The position numbers and the translations under genes were made by a program. Below are positions 7,220 through 13,584 of a DNA stretch of 20,704 nt, piece after piece. Below the pieces are notes generated by a model. It did not search any database, had not been told where the DNA came from, and saw nothing but the letters and a program-made list of their open reading frames with translations. Source of the stretch: Firmicutes bacterium CAG:475 (GTDB taxonomy: Bacteria > Bacillota > Clostridia > Christensenellales > CAG-917); assembly GCA_000434435.1 (NCBI GenBank), contig FR895497.1, forward strand, positions 1 through 20,704. The letters are read 5' to 3'. Within the stretch, counting starts at the first letter, position 1, and each line of letters opens with the position of its first letter.

Positions 7220-7258
7220 GATTGACTAATTATCAATCTTAGTTTATATTATATAAAC
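7220..7258 (+). promoter_or_regulatory. Promoter of the amaP-greA-lysS block with two overlapping palindromes
   Basis: TTGACT (7222-7227), a 17-bp spacer and TATATT (7245-7250) form a sigma-A promoter. The -35 lies in the inverted repeat GATTGA-N7-TCAATC (7220-7225, 7233-7238). The -10 lies in GTTTATATTATATAAAC (7242-7258), a palindrome with a single central base. The paired dyads could be operators, though AT-richness makes the second easier to get by chance. Confidence 0.7.
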
Positions 7259-7293
7259 AGCAAAGCGAAAAGACTTTGCAATGAGGTGAATTT

Positions 7294-8106
7294 ATGAAAA
7301 AGAATCTCGAAAAAATATTTGCGCCTTGCTCTATCGTTGTGGCAATCATCCTTATCATGGTGCTTGTCGTCACGGCATTCGGCGGAATCGAAGCAACCGA
7401 ATTCGAAAGTAAACTCGTGCAAGGTCTTATCGTCACGCTCGCAATACTCTATCTCGTGCTTGCGGTGGTATCGCTGGTGCTTATATTTGTCAACAGCGAC
7501 GTGGTGAAAGAAATCACGCTTCGTCAGGAAAAGGGCGGTAGCGTAAGAGTGTCTGCAAACGTCGTGACGAAACTCGTCAAACAAACCTGTAAGCAAGTCG
7601 AGGGCGTAAAGTGCAAAAAAGTCGCGCTTGTGAGCGACGAATACGGCGTTCGCCTCAAAGTCAACGTCAAAGTCGTGGATAAGGACGTCATAGAGGCGGA
7701 AACTTATTTGCGTACTTTGCTCGAAGACGTGTTCTTCGGCGAGTTCGGATTTAAGTTCAGCTCCATCGAAATCAAGGTTATGGCTCTCACGCCCAAGTAC
7801 AAAGCAGACCAAGCCGCAGTACAGGCGAAAGTGGAAAAGAAGCTCGAAGAAATGAACGCGCAAGAGGCAAAATCGGGATCGGCAAACGAAACCGAAAACG
7901 TCGAAGAAATCGTAACCAAGGAAACGTCTGCCGAAACCGAAGAAGCGCAGGAAGAGGCGCAGGATTGCGCCGATGCTCAATGCGATGAAACGCAGGACGA
8001 ATCGGCAGAGGAAGTCGCGGACGACGCAAACGAGGACGTTGAAAGCGAAAGCGCGGAAGAAAATCAAAGCGAAGAAGAAACCGCAACCGAAAACGAAGCG
8101 GAATAA
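7294..8106 (+). CDS. AmaP/Asp23-type alkaline shock membrane anchor protein
   Basis: The 270-residue product has two N-terminal membrane helices (about 10-30 and 43-67). A cytoplasmic Asp23/AmaP-like domain (about 72-166) contains GGSVRVSANVVTKLVKQT and VRLKVNVKVVDKDVI, ending near IEIKVMALTP. In staphylococci AmaP anchors Asp23 near the membrane, linked to envelope stress; that role is carried over by family. A long Glu/Asp/Ala-rich acidic tail follows (about 185-270), interrupted by few basic residues. This is longer than the usual protein and may be a disordered linker or docking region. GAGGTGA (7283-7289) precedes the ATG. The promoter at 7222-7250 probably also serves greA, whose ATG is 42 bp past the stop codon. 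Confidence 0.75.
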   Translation: MKKNLEKIFAPCSIVVAIILIMVLVVTAFGGIEATEFESKLVQGLIVTLAILYLVLAVVSLVLIFVNSDVVKEITLRQEKGGSVRVSANVVTKLVKQTCKQVEGVKCKKVALVSDEYGVRLKVNVKVVDKDVIEAETYLRTLLEDVFFGEFGFKFSSIEIKVMALTPKYKADQAAVQAKVEKKLEEMNAQEAKSGSANETENVEEIVTKETSAETEEAQEEAQDCADAQCDETQDESAEEVADDANEDVESESAEENQSEEETATENEAE

Positions 8107-8122
8107 TCTATAAAGAATAAGT

Positions 8123-8138
8123 TGGCGCACGTGCGCCA
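8123..8138 (+). promoter_or_regulatory. Perfect 16-bp palindrome touching the greA ribosome binding site
   Basis: TGGCGCAC followed directly by GTGCGCCA is a perfect palindrome centred on CACGTG. Its last base is the first A of the AGGAGG (8138-8143) of greA. In RNA it could form a six-pair stem with an ACGU loop next to the ribosome binding site. In DNA it could be a protein site. It has no following T-run, so it is not a terminator. Confidence 0.6.
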
Positions 8139-8148
8139 GGAGGAAATA

Positions 8149-8625
8149 ATGAAAGAAGTTTATCTTACCCAGGAAGGTCTTGAAGAGCTTAAACAAAGAC
8201 TTGACTATCTCATCGTCTATTTGCGCGAGGACGTTGCAAAGAAATTGCAACACGCAAGAGAGCTCGGCGACTTGTCCGAAAACGCCGAATACGATGCGGC
8301 AAAACAAGAAGAGAGCCAAGTTGCTTCCGAAATCAAAGAACTCGAAGAACGTATCAAAAACGCCGTCATCATTGAAAAGAGCGGCAACCACAAGGTGTCT
8401 ATCGGCAACGTCATCACCGTCGAATATCTCGGCGAGCTCGACGACGAGGACGACAGAGTTATGACCGTTCAACTCGTGGGCGAAACGGAAGCGGACTTTG
8501 CAAAAGGCAAAATCAGCAACGAATCTCTTCTGGGCAAAGCTCTTTTGGGCAAAAAGTCCGGCGAAATCGTGAGATTTTCCACAGCGCACGGCGACGAGGA
8601 ATACAAAGTCGTCAACATCAAGTAA
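8149..8625 (+). CDS. greA: Transcription elongation factor GreA
   Basis: The 158-residue protein rescues backtracked RNA polymerase by stimulating transcript cleavage. The start at 8149 (MKEVYLTQEGLEELKQRLDY) is chosen because AGGAGG ends five bases before it and it matches the family N-terminus; an in-frame ATG at 8122 lies inside the palindrome and is less likely. Residues 1-75 form the coiled coil, with the GDLSENAEYDAAKQEES tip that carries the catalytic acidic residues. The rest is the FKBP-like domain, ending in LGKKSGEIVRF and YKVVNIK. It lies between the amaP-like gene and lysS; greA-lysS adjacency is common in Firmicutes. The palindrome at 8123-8138 may regulate its translation or transcription. 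Confidence 0.95.
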   Translation: MKEVYLTQEGLEELKQRLDYLIVYLREDVAKKLQHARELGDLSENAEYDAAKQEESQVASEIKELEERIKNAVIIEKSGNHKVSIGNVITVEYLGELDDEDDRVMTVQLVGETEADFAKGKISNESLLGKALLGKKSGEIVRFSTAHGDEEYKVVNIK

Positions 8626-8649
8626 TATACTTTCAGACAACACACTTGC

Positions 8650-8682
8650 GCCTGCTCTTTTGAGCAAGCGTATTGCTTTTTT
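8650..8682 (+). promoter_or_regulatory. Overlapping hairpins in the greA-lysS gap
   Basis: Two mutually exclusive stems can form. The first is GCCTGCTC/GAGCAAGC (8650-8657 with 8662-8669, one mismatch). The second is AGCAA/TTGCT (8663-8667 with 8673-8677), which leads straight into six T residues (8677-8682). The second looks like a weak terminator and the first would block it. This could be attenuation or a partial terminator between greA and lysS. Both stems are short. Confidence 0.35.
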
Positions 8683-8698
8683 ATAGAGAGAAACAAAA

Positions 8699-10204
8699 AT
8701 GAGTGAAGAAATCCGCAACGACGCACCCGTTCAAGAGAAAGAAGTCGACGTAAACGAGGTGCGCAAGGTCAGAATCGCAAAACTCGACGAGCTTGTCCAA
8801 AAGGGCGAAAATCCTTTTGAAATCACCTCATACGAGCGCACTGCAACCGCAGGACAAATCCTTGCAAACTACGACGAGTTCGAGGGCAAGGAAGTCAGCA
8901 TCGCGGGCAGACTTATGTCCAAACGCATTATGGGCAAGGCAAGTTTCGGCCACATCATGGACAGCGACGGCAGAATGCAAGGTTATTTCAGTCGCGACGA
9001 TATGGGCGTTGACGAGTACCAAGACTTCAAAAAGACGGACGTCGGCGACATCATCGGCATAAAGGGCTTTGTTTTCAAGACAAAAACGGGCGAGATTTCC
9101 GTGCACGTCAAGAGCGCGACTTTGCTTTCAAAATCATTGCTTCCTCTTCCCGAAAAGTTCCACGGACTTCGCGATCCCGAACTGCGCTTCCGTCAACGCT
9201 ACGTCGATCTCATTGCAAATCCCGAGGTCAAAGAGGTATTTGTCAAGCGTAGTAAAATCATCTCCACAATCCGTGAAGTGCTTGACAAAAAAGGCTTTAT
9301 CGAGGTTGAAACCCCCGTGCTCAACACGCTTGCAGGCGGCGCAAACGCGCGTCCGTTCATCACGCACCACAACACGCTCGACATCGATATGTACATGCGT
9401 ATTGCAACCGAATTGCACTTAAAGCGCTGTATCGTCGGCGGATTCGAGAAGGTGTACGAAATCGGTCGCCAATTCCGTAACGAAGGCATGGATACGAAGC
9501 ATAATCCCGAATTTACCACCATCGAACTTTATCAGGCTTACGTCGATTACAACGAGATGATGAATATCACCGAAGAGCTTTACACCACGGCGGCAGAACG
9601 TGTGTGCGGAGGGCTTGACATCGTGTATCAAGGCACGCCTCTTTCCCTAAAAACACCGTGGGAGCGTCTTACGATGGTTGAGGCGGTGAGGAAATATACG
9701 GGACTGGATTTCGACAACCAACCGCTTGAAGAACTCATCGCGGCAGGAAACAAGATGGGATTGGATATGCCTTCCGACACCTCTTGGGGACACGCACTTT
9801 ACAATATCTTCGACGCATTTGTAGAAGAAAAACTCACGGGCCCCGTTTTCATCACCGATTATCCTGTCGAGGTCAGTCCGCTTGCAAAGAAGAAACCGTC
9901 AGATCCTCGTCTCACAGAGAGATTCGAGTTCTTCATCTGCGCAAGCGAAGGCGGCAACGCTTTCAGCGAACTCAACGATCCTCTTGATCAACGCTCTCGT
10001 TTCGAGCAACAAATGCTCGCAAAAGCAAAGGGCGACGAAGAGGCACAACCCTACGACGAAGATTTCTGCACCGCGCTCGAATACGGTATGCCTCCCACGG
10101 GCGGACTCGGCATCGGTATCGACCGTATGGTTATGTTCCTCACAGACAGCGCATCTATTAGGGACGTGCTTTTGTTCCCCACAATGAAACCCCTCAATCG
10201 ATAA
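8699..10204 (+). CDS. lysS: Lysyl-tRNA synthetase (class II)
   Basis: The 501-residue enzyme charges tRNA-Lys and is close to the usual length (about 500). An N-terminal acidic leader precedes the OB-fold anticodon-binding domain ([19 protein letters not shown] and following). The class II core follows: [11 protein letters not shown] with motif 1 in VRKYTG-preceding helices, motif 2 in [20 protein letters not shown], and motif 3 in [16 protein letters not shown] near the C-terminus. The ATG has only a modest GAGAG ribosome binding site, with a 73-bp gap from greA. The last codons, for PLNR, and the TAA stop lie within one arm of an 18-bp inverted repeat (10192-10209 with 10300-10317). Ribosomes finishing lysS would therefore have to pass through a potential RNA stem. 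No T-box leader is seen upstream. Confidence 0.97.
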   Translation: MSEEIRNDAPVQEKEVDVNEVRKVRIAKLDELVQKGENPFEITSYERTATAGQILANYDEFEGKEVSIAGRLMSKRIMGKASFGHIMDSDGRMQGYFSRDDMGVDEYQDFKKTDVGDIIGIKGFVFKTKTGEISVHVKSATLLSKSLLPLPEKFHGLRDPELRFRQRYVDLIANPEVKEVFVKRSKIISTIREVLDKKGFIEVETPVLNTLAGGANARPFITHHNTLDIDMYMRIATELHLKRCIVGGFEKVYEIGRQFRNEGMDTKHNPEFTTIELYQAYVDYNEMMNITEELYTTAAERVCGGLDIVYQGTPLSLKTPWERLTMVEAVRKYTGLDFDNQPLEELIAAGNKMGLDMPSDTSWGHALYNIFDAFVEEKLTGPVFITDYPVEVSPLAKKKPSDPRLTERFEFFICASEGGNAFSELNDPLDQRSRFEQQMLAKAKGDEEAQPYDEDFCTALEYGMPPTGGLGIGIDRMVMFLTDSASIRDVLLFPTMKPLNR

Positions 10205-10324
10205 TTGAGCGAATAACTGCGTCAGAGCCTCACCGACAAACAGTCACGTACGACAAGTACGCTCCTGTCCGACGGATGAGGCTCTTTCTTATTCTTCATC
10301 TCAATTATCGATTGAGGCTTTTTT
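10192..10324 (+). terminator. Long hairpin terminator of lysS, built around a repeat
   Basis: A perfect 18-bp inverted repeat, CCTCAATCGATAATTGAG (10192-10209) with its complement at 10300-10317, is followed by C and six T residues (10319-10324). The first arm includes the lysS stop codon. Inside are further pairs: GAATAA/TTATTC (10211-10216, 10289-10294), AGAGCCTCA/TGAGGCTCT (10224-10232, 10277-10285), ACAG/CTGT and CGTAC/GTACG at the tip (10247-10251, 10257-10261). Nearly the whole ~126 nt can fold as one hairpin. The right arm alone can also form a 6-bp stem (CTCAAT-TATCG-ATTGAG) ahead of the T-run. Confidence 0.75.
10219..10285. repeat. Long-hairpin repeat, copy A
   Basis: It shares GCGTCA-N20-CACGTACG followed by a short loop and AGTACG with copy B at 20494-20576. 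The flanking stems differ in sequence but occupy the same positions. It lies inside the lysS terminator hairpin. Confidence 0.6.
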
Positions 10325-10354
10325 AAACTTTAATATAATCAAAACCAAAATTAA

Positions 10355-10386
10355 CCGTTGCAACGGCGGATAATCGGGTATATAAT
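10355..10386 (+). promoter_or_regulatory. Promoter of the GH2 gene with a palindrome on the -35 box
   Basis: TTGCAA (10358-10363), a 17-bp spacer and TATAAT (10381-10386) form a sigma-A promoter. A perfect 12-bp palindrome, CCGTTGCAACGG (10355-10366), covers the -35. This is a good place for a repressor site and would fit sugar-responsive control, but the regulator is not in the window. Confidence 0.75.
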
Positions 10387-10425
10387 AATTTCAAGGTTAT
10401 ATCCATCTAAAAAGGAACGGATTTT

Positions 10426-12708
10426 ATGAGAACGACGAAGATTATCAACGACGGATGGCGTTTTTCTCTCGGCACAAGCGAAGTGCCTGCAAATTTGCCG
10501 TCGGATTGGCAAGAGTTAAATTTGCCTTACACATGGAACGGTAAAGACGGACAGGACGGCGGAAACGACTATTTCCGCGGAGCAGGTTGCTTTGTGAAAG
10601 AGCTGAAAAAGCAAGATTTTCCAAGTGGAGAAGAGGTATATTTGCAAATCGACGGTGCAAATTCCACCGCAAAAGTGTATTTCAACGGAAAACACGTTTG
10701 CACGCACCACGGCGGTTATTCGACGTTCAGAGTCAAGCTCGACGACATTAAAGAGAACAATTTGCTTGTCATAGTGGTTGACAATTCGCCAAACGATTTC
10801 GTGTATCCGCAGGTTGCGGACTTCACGTTTTACGGCGGAATTTATCGCGACGTGAGCCTTATAGGCGTCAATCGCAAGCATTTCGATTTAGACTATTTCG
10901 GCGCACCGGGTATCAAAATTACGCCGACCGTATGTGGAAAGGACGCAAAAGTCGAGGTGCAAGCGTTTTGCGAGGGGGAAGTCGAGTTTTCTATTCTGGC
11001 GGACGGAAAAGAGATTGCAACAAAAAGCGTGTCGGGGCACAATCCCATCGCCGTTCTCGATATTCAAGACGTGCGTCTTTGGAACGGAAGAAAAGATCCG
11101 TATTTGTATACTATGGTTGCAAAACTCGTTTGCGACGGAGAGGTCGCGGACGAAGTCAGCGCACGCTTCGGGTGCCGCTTTTTCGAGATAGATCCGCAAA
11201 GAGGATTTTTGCTCAACGGCAAAGAATATAGTTTGAGGGGTGTGTCAAGGCATCAGGACAGACCGGGCATTGGCAACGCGATTTCAAAAGAGGATCACAA
11301 AGAGGACGTGGATTTGATTTGCGAAGTCGGTGCGAACACCGTGCGACTTGCGCACTATCAACACGCGCAGTATTTTTACGATTTGTGCGACGAAAGAGGT
11401 TTGATCGTGTGGGCGGAAATTCCGTATATTTCAAGGCATATGCCGCTCGGAAAAGATAACACTTTCTCGCAAATGCGCGAGCTTATCTGCCAAAACTACA
11501 ACCATCCGTGCATAGTCGTGTGGGGATTGTCCAACGAAATATCCATGGGAAGCGCGGACAAGGGACTTGTGGAAAACCATAGAGAGTTGCAAAAACTTGT
11601 GCGCTCGCTCGACAAGACAAGACCGACTACGGCGGCGGTGCTGACCGCTTGCGATACGGGCGAGGAATACGTGCACGTTTCGGACGTGGTGTCCTACAAT
11701 CACTATTTCGGCTGGTACGGCGGCGACGTGCACGAATACGGCAAGTGGTTTGACGATTTCCATAAAAAGTATCCTAATAAAGCCATAGGACTCAGCGAAT
11801 ACGGATGCGAGGCTTTGAACTGGCATGCGTCGCATCCCGAACAGGGAGATTACACCGAAGAATATCAGGCGTATTATCACGAGGAACTTATCAAGCAAAT
11901 TGCAAAACGTCCGTATCTTTGGGCAACGCACGTGTGGAATATGTTCGACTTTGCGGCTGACGCAAGAGCGGAAGGCGGCGAAAGCGGCATGAATCACAAA
12001 GGGTTGGTGAGCTTTGACAGAAAGTACAAAAAGGACGCTTTCTACGCCTACAAGGCGTGGCTTTCGAGCGAACCTGTTTTGCATATATGCTCAAAGAGAT
12101 ACGTTGACCGCACGGAAGATACCACTCTCGTCAAGGTGTACTCCAATCAACCGATAGTCGAATTGTACGCAAACGGCACTCTTGTCGAGCGCAAAGAAAA
12201 GGGAGAGTTTCCTTTCTTTGAGTTTCAAGTGAAAAACGAGGGCGAAACGCTGCTCGAAGCAAGAGCGGGCGAGCTTCGCGACGAGGCGAAAATAAGGAAA
12301 GTAGACACGCCGAATATGGATTACGTGATGAAAGACGACCACTGCGTAATCAACTGGTTCGAGATAAACACGCCCGTCGGATATTTGTCGATAAACGACA
12401 CGATAAGGGATATCCTCAAACCCTTCAAAGGCAAGATTTTTGCCGTTAAGACGCTGCTTTCGCTGAAAAAAGCGATGTCGAGCGGAAAAAAAGAGGAAAA
12501 ATCCGACAAGAAGAAAGGAAAAGGCATAAGCGTGATGGGCGTCAATTTGCGCGACGTGAACAAATCCATGATAAACATGGCAATGGGATTTACTCTCAAA
12601 CGTGCGCTTATGATGTTGGGCGGCAAATTTACGAAAGAGCAAGTGCTTAAAATCAACGACGACCTCAACAGAATCAAGAAAAAGAAGCAAAAGCGCGAAA
12701 AAGTGTAA
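10426..12708 (+). CDS. Intracellular glycoside hydrolase family 2 enzyme
   Basis: The 760-residue product is a GH2 enzyme of the beta-galactosidase/beta-glucuronidase/beta-mannosidase group; the exact sugar cannot be told. Domains in order are a jelly-roll sugar-binding domain (about 1-165, with PYTWNGKDGQDGGNDYFRGA), an Ig-like sandwich (to about 265), a TIM barrel with acid/base GLSNE (N370, E371) and nucleophile SEYGCEA (E458), a second sandwich (about 560-650) and a ~108-residue C-terminal extension (653-760). The extension is lysine-rich then helical (NMAMGFTLKRALMMLGGKFT, then NDDLNRIKKKKQKREKV) and is not part of the GH2 core. There is no signal peptide, so it acts on imported oligosaccharides. 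AAAGGAA (10411-10417) precedes the ATG. It has its own promoter and terminator. Confidence 0.9.
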   Translation: MRTTKIINDGWRFSLGTSEVPANLPSDWQELNLPYTWNGKDGQDGGNDYFRGAGCFVKELKKQDFPSGEEVYLQIDGANSTAKVYFNGKHVCTHHGGYSTFRVKLDDIKENNLLVIVVDNSPNDFVYPQVADFTFYGGIYRDVSLIGVNRKHFDLDYFGAPGIKITPTVCGKDAKVEVQAFCEGEVEFSILADGKEIATKSVSGHNPIAVLDIQDVRLWNGRKDPYLYTMVAKLVCDGEVADEVSARFGCRFFEIDPQRGFLLNGKEYSLRGVSRHQDRPGIGNAISKEDHKEDVDLICEVGANTVRLAHYQHAQYFYDLCDERGLIVWAEIPYISRHMPLGKDNTFSQMRELICQNYNHPCIVVWGLSNEISMGSADKGLVENHRELQKLVRSLDKTRPTTAAVLTACDTGEEYVHVSDVVSYNHYFGWYGGDVHEYGKWFDDFHKKYPNKAIGLSEYGCEALNWHASHPEQGDYTEEYQAYYHEELIKQIAKRPYLWATHVWNMFDFAADARAEGGESGMNHKGLVSFDRKYKKDAFYAYKAWLSSEPVLHICSKRYVDRTEDTTLVKVYSNQPIVELYANGTLVERKEKGEFPFFEFQVKNEGETLLEARAGELRDEAKIRKVDTPNMDYVMKDDHCVINWFEINTPVGYLSINDTIRDILKPFKGKIFAVKTLLSLKKAMSSGKKEEKSDKKKGKGISVMGVNLRDVNKSMINMAMGFTLKRALMMLGGKFTKEQVLKINDDLNRIKKKKQKREKV

Positions 12709-12728
12709 AATCAACAAACAATTAACCG

Positions 12729-12808
12729 ACAAAACGTAAACGTCGTCGCAAAAAGCGGCGGCGTTTTTGTGTGAAAAAGATGAGCAAGACGAAAGTTTTA
12801 CGTTTTGT
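12729..12808. repeat. 12-bp inverted repeat flanking the GH2 terminator
   Basis: ACAAAACGTAAA (12729-12740) and TTTACGTTTTGT (12797-12808) are perfect inverse complements on either side of the terminator. The second copy is 27 bp upstream of the -35 box of the response regulator gene. Confidence 0.5.
12739..12768 (+). terminator. Rho-independent terminator of the GH2 gene
   Basis: AACGTCGTCGC (12739-12749) pairs with GCGGCGGCGTT (12755-12765), including two G-T pairs, around an AAAAA loop. The stem runs into TTTTT (12764-12768), 30 bp after the GH2 stop codon. Confidence 0.9.
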
Positions 12809-12834
12809 TCACGTTATCCTTATTTTATTTTAAG

Positions 12835-12862
12835 TTGAAAATAAAAATATATATGTTATAAT
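12835..12862 (+). promoter_or_regulatory. Promoter of the two-component system-ispE operon
   Basis: TTGAAA (12835-12840), a 16-bp spacer and TATAAT (12857-12862) with an extended -10 TG (12854-12855) lie 26 bp before the ATG. AGAGGTGA (12878-12885) is the ribosome binding site. Confidence 0.8.
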
Positions 12863-12888
12863 CTTTTTATTAAGAACAGAGGTGAACG

Positions 12889-13584
12889 ATGAGTTTCAAC
12901 ATTTTGCTTGCAGAGGACGACGAGGATATCGTCAAACTGCTCAAACTATATCTTGAAAACGAAGGCTTTTCGACGTTTTGGGCAAAGGACGGCGTGGAGG
13001 CAACGGAGATTTTCGACAAACAAAAAATCGACCTTGCGCTCGTCGATATCATGATGCCCAGAATGAACGGCTATGAGCTGACCAAATACATTCGTCAAAA
13101 GAGCAACGTTCCCATCATAATTTTGTCCGCCGCTCAACTTGACAGCGACAAAATTTTGGGACTAAATCTCGGCGCGGACGATTATATGGTCAAGCCTTTC
13201 AATCCGCTCGAACTTATCGCGCGCATCAACGCAAACCTTCGCAGATTCTACAAGCTGGGCAACGTGCAGGAAGAGGACGACGGCAAAATCACTATCGGCG
13301 AACTTACGCTCGATACCAACACGCTTACGCTTGAAAAAAACGGCGTTCCCGTCAATCTCACGGCAACCGAATACAAAATTCTGCTTATGCTGATGAAGTC
13401 GCCCGGCAGAGTTTTCACCAAGATGCAGATATACGAAGAGGTCAACGGCGACTACTACGCAAACGACGACAACACCATGATGGTGCATATATCGAACCTC
13501 AGAGATAAAATCGAGGACGACCCGAAAAACCCGCGCTACATAAAGACGTTAAGAGGACTCGGATATAAGGTTGAAAAACAATAA
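12889..13584 (+). CDS. OmpR/PhoB-family response regulator
   Basis: The 231-residue regulator has a receiver domain (about 1-122) with the acidic pocket EDDED (9-13), phospho-acceptor D53 in LVDIMMPRMNGYEL, and the conserved lysine in YMVKPFNPLEL. A winged-helix DNA-binding domain (about 135-231) follows, containing LTATEYKILLMLMKSPGRVF and RGLGYKVEKQ. The layout is VanR/PhoB-like. It is the first gene of a three-gene operon and its end overlaps the kinase start by 14 bp, so the two are cognate partners. The target genes are unknown. A 12-bp inverted repeat upstream of its promoter (12729-12740 with 12797-12808) might be an autoregulatory site, but this is speculative. Confidence 0.95.
   Translation: MSFNILLAEDDEDIVKLLKLYLENEGFSTFWAKDGVEATEIFDKQKIDLALVDIMMPRMNGYELTKYIRQKSNVPIIILSAAQLDSDKILGLNLGADDYMVKPFNPLELIARINANLRRFYKLGNVQEEDDGKITIGELTLDTNTLTLEKNGVPVNLTATEYKILLMLMKSPGRVFTKMQIYEEVNGDYYANDDNTMMVHISNLRDKIEDDPKNPRYIKTLRGLGYKVEKQ

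Noticed and set aside
8626..8698. T-box or lysine riboswitch before lysS
   Set aside because: The gap is only 73 bp, too short, and neither the T-box sequence nor the lysine riboswitch core is present.
7249..8718. Long leftward open frame opposite amaP and greA (489 codons)
   Set aside because: It is antisense to two clearly real genes with strong family motifs. Its Phe/Arg-rich composition is what the complement of Glu/Lys-rich coding gives.
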